Source: Plantactinospora alkalitolerans (GTDB lineage Bacteria > Actinomycetota > Actinomycetes > Mycobacteriales > Micromonosporaceae). Taken from it: a stretch of DNA of 38,632 nt. The stretch is taken from positions 1 to 38,632 of the forward strand of contig NZ_JADPUN010000106.1 in assembly GCF_015690345.1 (NCBI RefSeq), read 5' to 3'. This document shows, piece after piece, positions 8,445-17,138 of the stretch. The notes beneath the pieces were generated by a model that was given only the letters and a program-made list of their open reading frames with translations, did no database searches and was not told the DNA's origin. The translations under genes and the position numbers were made by a program. Position 1 is the stretch's first letter. Each line of letters opens with the position of its first letter.

Positions 8445-10117
8445 GCCGCTGCCTCCTGGAAGGTGTCCGCCCAGGCGGTCATCGCCTCGATGACCTCCGA
8501 GGGCGGGTCGGCAAGGATGGAGTCGAGGGTGTGCCCGGCCAGCGACTGCCACGGCGCGCTCAGCCCGGAGCCGTCGAACGTCACGCCGGTAACGTCGATC
8601 TGGCCTCGGCCGCGGGTGCCGCCGTAGCCGAGGCTGAGCCATCCGTCGCGCAGATCTCGCAGGACGAGGAGCAGAAGCGGCAGCGCGAGCGTGGCCGACC
8701 CCGGGCCGGATGCGGCGCTGCGGTCTAGCCGGGTGACGTCCACCTCGATGTGGATCGGTTCCCACGTCACGCTGGTGTCCGGGTCCAGGACGCTGAACAG
8801 CCGGTGCTCGCCGGCCCCGCCGGTCCACCGGTCGATGGCGACGTGGTCACTGACTCCGAGCGAGAAGCTGTTGGTGATGCCGTCCAGCTTTCCGCGAAGA
8901 AGAGTGGATCGAGCCTGATCACGTTTGGAGTTGCGCTCCTCGCGCGCACCCCGTTCGTCCTTACCGGAGGCGTGCGCCGCGTCGGGGCTGACAGCGACGA
9001 TCTCGCTCCACTGTTCCGCGGTGATCTGACCGACGCTGTGGCAGTCGGTCACGCTCAGGACACCGCGCCACCCCTTGCCGGAATCGGCCGAATCATCGGC
9101 GTCACGGCTGATACCGCCTCGGTCGCCGTGGTTGCCGGTCGGCGCGGAGCCGAACAGCACGTCGACGCCGGGCGGTGGATGGCGGAGTACGTCGAGAAAA
9201 GCGGCCGGGGCGTCCTGACCCTGCAGGGTGCGCACGATCCGTTCGGCGTACCCGCGGACCGCGCCGCGGATCGACGAGCCTGGCAGCAGCAGCCGGACCA
9301 TTCCCTCGGCGGTGGTATCGGTCAGGGGCAGCGTGTCGACCACGGTGCCGCTCACCGAGTCGCGGACCAGCAACGGGCCCGCCGGCCGCCAGGCGATGGT
9401 GACCCGCAGCCGGCCGTCCGGCAACCGGGTGTTCTCGGTCCGCGGGGCTGACGTGGCCGGTGCCGTCCCGGTCAGCCAGCTGACCAGACCCACCGGGTCA
9501 GACAAATCGGCGCGGCGGACGGTGACCTCGCGCAGCTCAACCCGCCCGAAACCCCGGCCACGGCCGGCGCCGATCGGAATCCGACCGTTGGTCAGACCGG
9601 CGACCATGGCTTCGACCGCGTCGTCGACCAGCGCCCGCCACCCGCCGGGGTAGTCCGGAACCTTGGCGGCGGTCGGAGTGTCGGCGACCACGCGGAACGC
9701 AAACCTCGTCCCGGCCGGCAGAACCTGCCGGGTGTAGAGGAAGTTCGCGGCGGCGCTGGCGGAGACCCGGTCGATGCCGACCCCGTCGCGGACTGCCGTC
9801 GGGACGTCGTCGCCGATCAGGTGCGCATCGTCGACACGGATCCAGGATGGCGACCCGTCCCGGCGTTCCGCAACGACGTGGCCGAACAGAGCATTCATCA
9901 GGTCACGACCGCAGTTGCCGGTGAACCGGTCGAAACCGGCGAGGTAGGCCCGCAACGCGCCGGCGATCGAGGTGCCGGGCAGGCAGGCCCGACCGGTGCC
10001 GTCTCGGGCGATGGTCAGGCTGGCCTCGGCGGTGTGGTCCCAGCCACCGACGTGGACCGGACCGAGACAAGTGAGGATGCCGAGCACCTCGACGCGGTCA
10101 CCGATGGACTGACCCAT
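8441..10117 (-). CDS. Double RAMP protein: two fused Cas7-like domains
   Basis: The 558-aa product holds two Cas7/Csm3-like RAMP domains in tandem. Domain 1 (about 5-215) shows GPVHVGGWDHTAE (19-31), RACLPGTSIAGALRAYL (43-59), VGIDRVSASAAANFLY (113-128) and the loop GAGRGRGFGRVEL (183-195). Domain 2 (about 235-558) repeats the plan: LLLPGSSIRGAVRGYA (276-291), HVAIDRWTGGAGEHRLF, and the loop GYGGTRGRGQIDV. One chain would thus supply two backbone subunits. The ATG at 10117 forms TGATG with the preceding stop and has GGAAGGAG upstream; a TTG one codon earlier is also open. Csm3-type proteins cleave target RNA through a conserved aspartate; the aspartates in domain 1 (D27, D39) are candidates, but I cannot confirm the position without an alignment. 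Confidence 0.87.
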   Translation of the reverse strand: MGQSIGDRVEVLGILTCLGPVHVGGWDHTAEASLTIARDGTGRACLPGTSIAGALRAYLAGFDRFTGNCGRDLMNALFGHVVAERRDGSPSWIRVDDAHLIGDDVPTAVRDGVGIDRVSASAAANFLYTRQVLPAGTRFAFRVVADTPTAAKVPDYPGGWRALVDDAVEAMVAGLTNGRIPIGAGRGRGFGRVELREVTVRRADLSDPVGLVSWLTGTAPATSAPRTENTRLPDGRLRVTIAWRPAGPLLVRDSVSGTVVDTLPLTDTTAEGMVRLLLPGSSIRGAVRGYAERIVRTLQGQDAPAAFLDVLRHPPPGVDVLFGSAPTGNHGDRGGISRDADDSADSGKGWRGVLSVTDCHSVGQITAEQWSEIVAVSPDAAHASGKDERGAREERNSKRDQARSTLLRGKLDGITNSFSLGVSDHVAIDRWTGGAGEHRLFSVLDPDTSVTWEPIHIEVDVTRLDRSAASGPGSATLALPLLLLVLRDLRDGWLSLGYGGTRGRGQIDVTGVTFDGSGLSAPWQSLAGHTLDSILADPPSEVIEAMTAWADTFQEAAA

Positions 10118-12591
10118 CAACGTCGCTCCTTCCCATGCTGAAGCTGCACGCCCGGGGCAGCGTCGCGCCGCTCACTGGGAGTTGCCTGGATGAGGTGGCG
10201 CAGTGCGTCGGTGAGCGCCGTGGTCAGCGCTTCGGTGTGCAGCCGTTGCCGTACCGCGTCCTCCCGGCCGGGATGGAGGACCAGGTCGGGCTGATCCCCG
10301 GCCAACTTCAGGCAGCGCCAGATGCGGTCCGGGTCGTCGAGCAGGAGCAAAACCAGATCGTTCAGGACGTGCGTGCTCCACGCCTCGTTGCGGGCCGGGA
10401 CCGCCCTGGTTCCCTCGATCCAGTGGCGGACCATGTCCTGCCCTCCGGGCAGGGTCAGCCGTTCCAATTGGGCGCGCAACGAGCCGAGCTGGGCTCGGTT
10501 TCCGGCCAGCCGGTCGATGCCCCGGATCAGGTCGCCGGGCTTCATCTCGGCGCTGGCCCGCCGGATCGCCCGCCGCCAAGCATTGATCTCCAAGGGATGT
10601 ACTGGCTCGGTAGGACCGTCCGCCAAGTCGGCCGGACCCGTGGCCCTGCCGTCGGATGCTCCGGAGCCCGGGACCGGGGGTCCGTCGGAAAAGTTGACCG
10701 AGGGCCGCTCTGCGGCCAACTCCGGCGGGTTGAACCGGATCCGGCCGTATCCCTCGGCGGTTCGTTCGCCAACACCGTCGCGTTCCAGCTCCGCAAGGCG
10801 GTCCGGGTCGACCGATCCGGTCACGGCGAGGGTGACGACACTGCCGGCCCGCATGGCGACCTGGCTTGAACGCGGCCGGCCCCAGGCAACCCCGAACCCT
10901 TCCCGGCGCGTCGCCGCGCTCACCGTTTCGGCGGCGTCTACCGCGAACGACGCCGGGGTCAGTGCGGCCGACAGGGCTCGGGCCAGGGCCTGCGGCGACG
11001 GGTCGGGCGCCAGCCGCTCGTCACGCAGCAGTACGTCGGAGACGCACCACACCCGCAGCACTCCCGTACCCAAATCCGGTGGCGTCGGCGCTGGCGGTGC
11101 ATCGGCCACACTGACAACCTCAACCAGCCCGAAATCGTCCTTGCGGGACCGGCCGAACCGCAGCCGCTCCCCCCGGTCCAGCCGGAGCAGGACCCCGACC
11201 GGCAGCACGACATCGGTGCAGAGCAGTGTGTCCGGTGCGATGCCGAGATAGGTGTAGACGCCGCCGCTGGCCACGGTGGGCCGGCGGGCCTCGTCATCCA
11301 CCACGGCATGGGTGGACACCGTCATGACCGGCTCGACGTGCCGCCAGCCGGCACCGTTGGACGCGATCCATCCGGACATCGATTTGGCCCGATCGTCGCG
11401 TTCCGCGTCGACTGTCAGCATGTTGTACACGGTCTTGCCGCGACCTTTGTCGCTCCGGCGCCACACCGTAGGCACCGGACGGGCCGGGGTCACGGACGTC
11501 GGATCGCGCCGGCCGGCGACGGCCGGCACCGCGTCGCCTACGCTGATGTCGCCCAGACCGATCCGGCCGTGGCGTGGCTCGGTGCGGGCGGACGTCGGCG
11601 CAGCGCGGGACAGAATCGTGCGCAGCAGCGCCGTACCGGGAATCACGTCGCGGCTGAGTATGACGTTGCCGACCACTTCCTCTGCAGCCACCACCGGGGT
11701 GACGACGCGCAGGACGACCCTGACGGTACGCCGCCGGTGCGGGTACAGCCGGTCGTACGAGTGGACCTCGGCCACCCCTGACGGTGCGGGTGGGGGTGGC
11801 GGTGGTTTCGGCACACCCGCAAACAGCATTTCCACCAGGCGCGGATCGGTGACGGTTGGATGGACCGCCGTGGTGTCCACCCGGGCGCCGGGAAGCACGA
11901 CCACGACCCGTCCGCTGCCCCGGTTTCGCTTGCCGCCGACCGCCTCGACCAGACGCGCGCCTGCACGCAGCAGTAATTCCGCAGGCGCTGGAAGCGCCTC
12001 GGGGCTGACCGGCGGGGTGTCCGGGGCAAGGCTGCCGACCGAGGAGGGCAGGGCAACGCTGACCTGGGAGTGCAGGCGGGAACCCCGGATTGCCCGCTCC
12101 TCGACGCGCAACAGCCGGTCGGTGGCCGTGCCCGTCTCGTCGTCGATTGTCACGCCGGGCCGGAGCACGACGGCCGCTTGGGCGAGTGCCGAAATCCGGT
12201 TCCGCGTCTCCGCCTGGGCAGGTGCCGGCCGGCTCCGCACAGCCGCTCGCAACCAGGCGGGGGCCCGGGCCGGGGTCAGCCGCAGAGCCGCCGGCACCGG
12301 CGGCAGCCCGGCACGCGCGGTGGGGTCATCGCGATGGGCGGCCTGCGAGCCGAACAGCCAGGTGATCCACGCCTGCCACGCGTCCCCGTGGGCGGTCCGG
12401 TCGAAGGTCTCGGCGACCGTCTCGCAGGCGTCGCGCCACACGCCGACGAGTGTCTTGGCCGGTACGAACGGCAGGTCGTCGGCGTCGCGACGGACCTCGG
12501 CGTCGATGGTGCCCAGCCGCCCGTGGCCGGTGCCGATGTGCCAATCGCTGAGGAAGTCCAACGTGATCTCGAATGTCGCGGGAAGGCTCAT
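10117..12591 (-). CDS. csx10: Cas7-like RAMP fused to Csx10 (Cas5-like), subtype III-D marker
   Basis: At 824 aa this is about twice the usual size of Csx10. The N-terminal part (1-260) is a Cas7-like RAMP domain: LDFLSDWHIGTGHG (11-24), LPFVPAKTLVGVWRDACE (40-57) and the glycine-rich loop GGKRNRGSGRVVV (219-231). A proline linker follows (PKPPPPPPAP, 261-270). The rest is Csx10-like: VVLRVVTPVVAAEEVVGN with DVIPGTALLRTIL (292-327), RLRFGRSRKDDFGLVEV (476-492), and the final loop GVGERTAEGYGRIRFN (606-621). A helical tail (about 665-824) ends the protein. Start ATG at 12591 forms TGATG with the cas10 stop. Csx10 marks subtype III-D and takes the Cas5-like place next to Cas10. The fusion fixes a Cas5-like and a Cas7-like subunit one to one. 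Confidence 0.86.
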   Translation of the reverse strand: MSLPATFEITLDFLSDWHIGTGHGRLGTIDAEVRRDADDLPFVPAKTLVGVWRDACETVAETFDRTAHGDAWQAWITWLFGSQAAHRDDPTARAGLPPVPAALRLTPARAPAWLRAAVRSRPAPAQAETRNRISALAQAAVVLRPGVTIDDETGTATDRLLRVEERAIRGSRLHSQVSVALPSSVGSLAPDTPPVSPEALPAPAELLLRAGARLVEAVGGKRNRGSGRVVVVLPGARVDTTAVHPTVTDPRLVEMLFAGVPKPPPPPPAPSGVAEVHSYDRLYPHRRRTVRVVLRVVTPVVAAEEVVGNVILSRDVIPGTALLRTILSRAAPTSARTEPRHGRIGLGDISVGDAVPAVAGRRDPTSVTPARPVPTVWRRSDKGRGKTVYNMLTVDAERDDRAKSMSGWIASNGAGWRHVEPVMTVSTHAVVDDEARRPTVASGGVYTYLGIAPDTLLCTDVVLPVGVLLRLDRGERLRFGRSRKDDFGLVEVVSVADAPPAPTPPDLGTGVLRVWCVSDVLLRDERLAPDPSPQALARALSAALTPASFAVDAAETVSAATRREGFGVAWGRPRSSQVAMRAGSVVTLAVTGSVDPDRLAELERDGVGERTAEGYGRIRFNPPELAAERPSVNFSDGPPVPGSGASDGRATGPADLADGPTEPVHPLEINAWRRAIRRASAEMKPGDLIRGIDRLAGNRAQLGSLRAQLERLTLPGGQDMVRHWIEGTRAVPARNEAWSTHVLNDLVLLLLDDPDRIWRCLKLAGDQPDLVLHPGREDAVRQRLHTEALTTALTDALRHLIQATPSERRDAAPGVQLQHGKERR

Positions 12592-14276
12592 CAGGCACCA
12601 CCGTCGTGGGTCGGTCCAGCATCCGCAGTAGACAGAACGGGAGATTCCAGGCGCAGGCCGCGCAGGTGCAGCGCGTCGAACAGACGCAGAAACGGGCCGG
12701 GCGAGTCGGAGGTGTCCTCCCGTTCCTCGGGCGGTTTCCCAGAGCCGCCGGGCGTGTCCTCGGTCGGGTTGTCCGTGGCGGACTGGACGTCCAGCAGTTC
12801 GCGGGCCCGGTCGGGGTTGGTGGCGCGGCCTACGAGCAGCTTCAGCTGATGCTGGTACTCGGGCAGGCTACGGTCGGCGGCCTCGCGCAGGGCGTGCGCC
12901 TGCGCCGCTGACAGCCATCCCTCGGGGCCGAGCCAGCGATTGACCTCGTCGAGCAGCTCGACGCTGCGATGACGCAGCTCACCAGGCAGCTGCTGGGCGC
13001 GGCCGAGCAGGTACGGACCTGCGTGGCGGGCGACAGACCGGCCGTCGTCCAGGTGGATGTACTCGCGTAGCTGGGCAAGATCCCGCAGCGTCGACGTGTG
13101 TGCCACATGGATGTCGAAGCCGGCCAGGGCGCGGCCGCCGGGTTTGAACCGCTTTGCCGAGACGGTGAGCGCCTCGGCCAGGCGGTACGCGGTGGCGAAC
13201 GGGTGATGCGGCTTCATCACGGCGACCCCGGCGGAGGCGCTGAGCCCGGCGTAACCGGTTGCTTCCTTGGCGACCGCCGACAGCATCGGCTGAGTGGCGG
13301 TGCGGTGGGCGAACGCGTCGGCGAAGGACCGCACGAACGGTACGGCCAGCGCGGCGTCGCAGGCCACCGTCACGTCGTCCCCGCCGACGACGATCGGCAG
13401 CAGCCGCCCACGGAGGTCGTCGTCGGGCTTGTCGTCGAGCAGTGCGGCAATCGCATCCCGTACGGCGTCCCAGGTGGCCGTGTCCAGCTCCGCCGCCACC
13501 CTCTGCTGATACCGGGCGTGGGTTGTCAGCGATACCTGCGCAACCCCTTCAACCCGGGCCACATGCTCGACAAACCTGCGGAAAAGCTGGCCGACGCCGT
13601 TACCGTCGGCGTGCACGACCGCCACCCATCCGCTGTGCCGCAGCACATCCAAATGCTCGGGTACGACGGCGGCCAGGCGACCACCGAGCCGCTCAGAAAG
13701 CCGGTCCCGGGCCCGGGACCGGGCCCGGGACCGGGCCAGCATCCCGGCCGAGGCCGGCACGCGCTCCTCACCGCCGTACCTCTCCTCGCAGGCGGCCGGT
13801 TGGCCGCTGTCCCGGCACAGCCGGTGCCAGGGGAAGACCCGGTCTCGGACCAACAGGTCCGGCCGGGCGGCCCGCACCTTGGCATGCAGCTGGTATGTGT
13901 CGGCGCGGGCCGGCTCGTGGGCGCTATCGTCCGCCGCGTCGAAGGCCGGGCCGACCACCCCGGTCACCCGCAGCCCCGGTGCCTCCGCCAGCGCCCGCTC
14001 GGTAACCGCCCGGATCACCGCCCTGCCCGCGTCGGCCGAGTCCACCAGCAGCAGCGCCTTGCCCGATGCGGTCATCACGATCTCGACGGCGGACAGCCCG
14101 AGCCGTTCGACCGCCGTCGGTACCCACTCGGTGCCAACGTCGTGCACCAGTTGGGAGGCGCCGACGACGTGCCGCAGCCGGTTGCTGCCGAAGATGTACC
14201 GCTGGTTGCTGCCCGTCTCAATCAGTACCCAGTGCCGGTTGGCAGCGGGTTCGCGGATCTGGGATTCCCTGTTCAT
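12591..14276 (-). CDS. cas10: Cas10 large subunit with GGDD cyclase palm, no HD domain
   Basis: Cas10 is the large subunit of type III effectors and makes cyclic oligoadenylates when target RNA is bound. In this 561-aa protein the first palm-type segment opens the chain (HWVLIETGSNQRYIFGSN, 15-32). The metal site of the active palm is HADGNGVGQLF (222-232) with VVGGDDVTVAC (296-306), an intact GGDD. A conserved helix follows (GYAGLSASAGVAVMKPHHPF). Cysteines in HRLCRDSGQPAACEE recall the zinc-binding region but only two remain. There is no N-terminal HD nuclease domain, and the protein is short for Cas10; no DNase activity is expected. Start ATG at 14276 overlaps the 762-aa gene by ATGA. The gene contains a short tandem repeat at about 13706-13736, read as RARSRARSRARDR. 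Confidence 0.95.
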   Translation of the reverse strand: MNRESQIREPAANRHWVLIETGSNQRYIFGSNRLRHVVGASQLVHDVGTEWVPTAVERLGLSAVEIVMTASGKALLLVDSADAGRAVIRAVTERALAEAPGLRVTGVVGPAFDAADDSAHEPARADTYQLHAKVRAARPDLLVRDRVFPWHRLCRDSGQPAACEERYGGEERVPASAGMLARSRARSRARDRLSERLGGRLAAVVPEHLDVLRHSGWVAVVHADGNGVGQLFRRFVEHVARVEGVAQVSLTTHARYQQRVAAELDTATWDAVRDAIAALLDDKPDDDLRGRLLPIVVGGDDVTVACDAALAVPFVRSFADAFAHRTATQPMLSAVAKEATGYAGLSASAGVAVMKPHHPFATAYRLAEALTVSAKRFKPGGRALAGFDIHVAHTSTLRDLAQLREYIHLDDGRSVARHAGPYLLGRAQQLPGELRHRSVELLDEVNRWLGPEGWLSAAQAHALREAADRSLPEYQHQLKLLVGRATNPDRARELLDVQSATDNPTEDTPGGSGKPPEEREDTSDSPGPFLRLFDALHLRGLRLESPVLSTADAGPTHDGGA

Positions 14277-16561
14277 CTCTGGGTCTCGCCATTCGTCGCA
14301 GGGAGGGACTGGGTCGTGCCGGCCGGGTTACCCAGCTCGGACGGGGGCGCGGCGGCGATGTCGGCCAGATGGGTGCGCCAGTCGCGCAACCCGCCGCGCG
14401 GTGTCGCGTCGGTTCGGCATCTGCCGGGTTCGTTGTCGGAGCCACCTTGCTGCGTTCCGTCGGGTTCGTCTGCCGGGGTACGGGGCCGGATGTCGCCGGG
14501 CCCCTCAGCGCCGATCACGGCGTCGAGCAGGGCTGCCGCGACGACGGCGTCCTCCGCTTCGACGATCACCCCATGGGACGCGGCCACGCAGAGGGCCCGC
14601 GCCACCACCCGGGCGGTACGCGGGAGTGCCGCCTGCGGACCCGTGGACCGCAGCAGCCCGCGGGTAGTGGGATCGGCCAGTACCGCGTGGACGTGCCGGA
14701 CGGCCCTCTCCAGCGCTCGGACCCGTGCCCCGTGTTCCCGCTCCGGGGTTGCCAGGGCCAGGTCAGTGGCGATCTCGGCGGCCAGCTCGTAACCGGCCCG
14801 CGCTGCCTCGGACTTAGCCGCGAAGCCAGCAGGCTCGCCCCGGGTCACCTCCGCGCGTATCGCGGCGACCCGCTCCTGTATCACCAGGGCGCGGCGCAGG
14901 TCGGCCCGCCGCCCCCCATCGGCCAGCCAGGCGGCGTAGTGCTGCAGGTGGAACACCTGCGCGTCGCTGAGGGAGTCGACCAGCGTCGCGAGATCGGCCC
15001 CGGGGTCCAAGCCGCGTGCTTCCAGGATCGCCGACCACCAGGCCCGTACCGTCGCCGGAGCCGGCCCTTCGCCGGCCCGGTACGTCGACGCGGACGTGTC
15101 CGCAAGGTCAGCGCTCGACAACGGGCCGGCGACGGCGTCACGCAGGGCGACAACACCGATCTCCAGCAGGTAGGCAGCCGCACCGGGGTCCAGCCGCCCA
15201 GACCGCCAGGTTCCCATCACGCGCTGCTGCGACGCGGTCAGCCGGCGGACCGCCGCCACCCGTCCGGCATCACCGCTGCCGGACGCCGCCCCGGCGTCCG
15301 CTGTGTGGCCACGACCGCGCGACGCATCCCACACATCCAGGTACGCGGCGTACGCCCGTAGCTGCAGGGACACCGGATCGTCGGCGTCGAGGATTTCGGC
15401 GCACCGGTGGACAGCGGCGGCGACCAATTCCTTAGTCTGTGTCCGCAGCTGCGGCCAGTCCCGCAACAGCTCGTCGCGGTACCGGACGTAGTTGGCCGTC
15501 ACGTGCGCCATCAGCAGGTGGGCACGGCGTTGCAGCAGTGGGGCGGCGGCCAGCGCGTCACCAGCGGGTAGCACCGGCAGAACCGGCGGCGACGCACGGT
15601 CGCCCACCGACGTACCACCGAGTGACGCCGCCACGAACGGCGCCACCACCGCACCCACCCGGACCATCGCGTGGACCCGTCGTGACCCTTCGACGTCCTC
15701 GGTCAACCACACCAGCCCTCGACCGGGTCGCCCTACGCCGAGAAGTCGCTGGCACCACGCCGACGCCATGTCATCGAGCGCGTCGGCGGTCACCAGTCCT
15801 GGGCCGGCGGCCGGGTGGTCGGCCAACCCGAGCGCCGGCAGAGTCGAGTCGATGAGGTCGAAGGACGTGGGCCGCCACCGGGCCCCGGACCCGTCCGGGT
15901 CAGCGTCGCCATCCGTCACGCTGGTTCGGGGGTGAATCTCGGACGGGGCATCGACCCCGGTCACCCTGGCCCGGTCGACCTGCGCCCCCCACCGTGCCGA
16001 CAGTGACCGCTGCACCTGGCGGGCCTGGACGGCCGCGATCACCAGTGCCGGCTGCGCCCGGTAGACCTCCAGAACCAGTCCCGCCCACACAGCCAGCCGA
16101 ACTTCCGCGTCGGAGTCCACGCCGGCGAGGTGCCGGCACGCGGCCGCCACAGCATCCGTCGCGTCTCCCAGTAACCGGTTGGCGGCGGCGAGAACTGCTG
16201 CGGCCTTGGTGTCCGGACCGTACCGGTTCAACGTCGCGTTGCTGAGCGCGCCGGGCAGACTGCCGTGCTGCGCGGACCATACCGACCGACCCGACCAAGC
16301 CCACCCCGGCTGCTCACCGTCGACGGAGTGGCGCGGCGGGTCGGCCTCCAGCCTGGACCGCTCGGCGCGATCCGGGCTCGGTGCGCCGCGGCCGATCTCC
16401 GCAAGGGAGAGCGCGGTGTAGTCGCACACCCAGGAACGGTGGTACGGCGGAACGTCGCCGCCCAGCCCGAACAGCGGGGCCACCTTCCGGGCCACCCGGA
16501 CGTCCACCACATCGGCGCGGCGGGCCTCAGCTGCCGGGATACGGGCGGGAAAGACATGCAT
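14273..16561 (-). CDS. Uncharacterised 762-aa protein, first gene of the cas operon
   Basis: I do not recognise this protein. It is alanine- and arginine-rich, with long stretches of probable helix and no visible P-loop, HD, GGDD, HEPN, nuclease motif, signal peptide or membrane segment. Distinct stretches are the N-terminal RVARKVAPLFGLGGDVPPYHRSWVCDYTALSLAE (given as positions 23-56), a serine/aspartate-rich gap near 415-430, and an acidic, probably disordered C-terminus from about 680. Its stop overlaps the cas10 start (ATGA), so it is made together with Cas10. The context suggests a complex subunit or dedicated partner. No separate Cas11-type small subunit gene is present in the operon, so a helical large protein filling that position is one guess. 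Start is the ATG at 16561; no clear ribosome-binding site precedes it. Confidence 0.85.
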   Translation of the reverse strand: MHVFPARIPAAEARRADVVDVRVARKVAPLFGLGGDVPPYHRSWVCDYTALSLAEIGRGAPSPDRAERSRLEADPPRHSVDGEQPGWAWSGRSVWSAQHGSLPGALSNATLNRYGPDTKAAAVLAAANRLLGDATDAVAAACRHLAGVDSDAEVRLAVWAGLVLEVYRAQPALVIAAVQARQVQRSLSARWGAQVDRARVTGVDAPSEIHPRTSVTDGDADPDGSGARWRPTSFDLIDSTLPALGLADHPAAGPGLVTADALDDMASAWCQRLLGVGRPGRGLVWLTEDVEGSRRVHAMVRVGAVVAPFVAASLGGTSVGDRASPPVLPVLPAGDALAAAPLLQRRAHLLMAHVTANYVRYRDELLRDWPQLRTQTKELVAAAVHRCAEILDADDPVSLQLRAYAAYLDVWDASRGRGHTADAGAASGSGDAGRVAAVRRLTASQQRVMGTWRSGRLDPGAAAYLLEIGVVALRDAVAGPLSSADLADTSASTYRAGEGPAPATVRAWWSAILEARGLDPGADLATLVDSLSDAQVFHLQHYAAWLADGGRRADLRRALVIQERVAAIRAEVTRGEPAGFAAKSEAARAGYELAAEIATDLALATPEREHGARVRALERAVRHVHAVLADPTTRGLLRSTGPQAALPRTARVVARALCVAASHGVIVEAEDAVVAAALLDAVIGAEGPGDIRPRTPADEPDGTQQGGSDNEPGRCRTDATPRGGLRDWRTHLADIAAAPPSELGNPAGTTQSLPATNGETQR

Positions 16562-16625
16562 GGACGAGGAGACTATCGGATAGACATAAGTAGTTCAACA
16601 ACAAAAGTATCTTAAAAATTGAGCG
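16562..16625 (-). promoter_or_regulatory. Probable promoter region of the cas operon
   Basis: This is a conspicuously AT-rich patch in GC-rich DNA directly upstream of the operon's first ATG. Read on the minus strand it holds TTTTTAAGATAC, TTGTTGAAC and TATCCGATAG. A TTGTTG box about 18 bases before GATAGT is a possible -35/-10 pair; TAAGAT is an alternative -10. The exact boxes are a guess, but promoter location is supported by composition and by the lack of a Shine-Dalgarno, which would suit a short or leaderless transcript. Confidence 0.4.
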
Positions 16626-16696
16626 CGTCGCCGCCCCGACCGGCAGGACGGCCGGCGACTCTCAACTAGCGGACAGGATGCCCAGCCCAGCCGCTC

Positions 16697-17077
16697 TCAT
16701 CGGTCGCCGGCAACCGCCGGTCGGGCGAGTGACCGACATCCGACCACCACACCCCGGTCATCGCGCACCGTGTCGTGTGGATAGACAAGATCGTCGCGGT
16801 CGGGCAACGCCTCCGCCACCGGCCGGGCGACGATGACCAGAACCCCCGGCCTGCGATCCGGGACACCCGTGACCTCGGATGAGGCTGCGGTCCGCTTCAA
16901 CGGCACCACGAGCGGCCCGATCCGCACCACCCCGTCAATTTGATCCGGTCGCAGCACCACCCGAGCCGGTGGTCCAACCGGAATCAACTCCACGGTCGCC
17001 CCGTCGCCCACCAGTCGCACCACGTGCGGGGTCAGGTTGACCACCTCGGATGCGTTGTCTCCGTCCGCCGGCCGCAT
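16697..17077 (-). CDS. Small conserved-type protein with NLTPH motif, function unknown
   Basis: The 126-aa product has the layout of a small protein family recognisable by an N-terminal VNLTPHVV motif, a middle GVV-x-IGPLVVPLKRT segment, and the ending RPGVLVIVARPVAEALPDRDDLVYPHDTVRDD followed by GCRSLARP (positions about 78-118). I know no established function. The ATG at 17077 was chosen because the frame farther upstream loses coding character and runs into the divergent gene; a GTG just before VNLTPH is also possible. It lies between the CARF-HEPN gene (divergent, 61 bp away) and the cas operon (same strand, 135 bp upstream of its start), so it may belong to the CRISPR signalling module. 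That is inference from position only. Confidence 0.75.
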   Translation of the reverse strand: MRPADGDNASEVVNLTPHVVRLVGDGATVELIPVGPPARVVLRPDQIDGVVRIGPLVVPLKRTAASSEVTGVPDRRPGVLVIVARPVAEALPDRDDLVYPHDTVRDDRGVVVGCRSLARPAVAGDR

Positions 17078-17138
17078 TCCGTCAGCGTAGACAGCACTAC
17101 GACCGCAGGGGTGACAAGAGGTAGTCGGACTGGTACAC

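Noticed and set aside
8445-8828. N-terminal extension of Csx19 to 8828
   Set aside because: It lies antiphase within the double RAMP gene; the GTG at 8444 has AGGAGG and a GTGA overlap.
13706-13736. Short GC-only tandem repeat as a possible regulatory element
   Set aside because: It lies inside cas10 and encodes an RARSRARSR stretch in frame; local slippage is a sufficient explanation.
11276-14792. Long plus-strand frames opposite csx10 and cas10
   Set aside because: Serine/arginine- or glycine-rich shadow translations of clearly assigned minus-strand genes.
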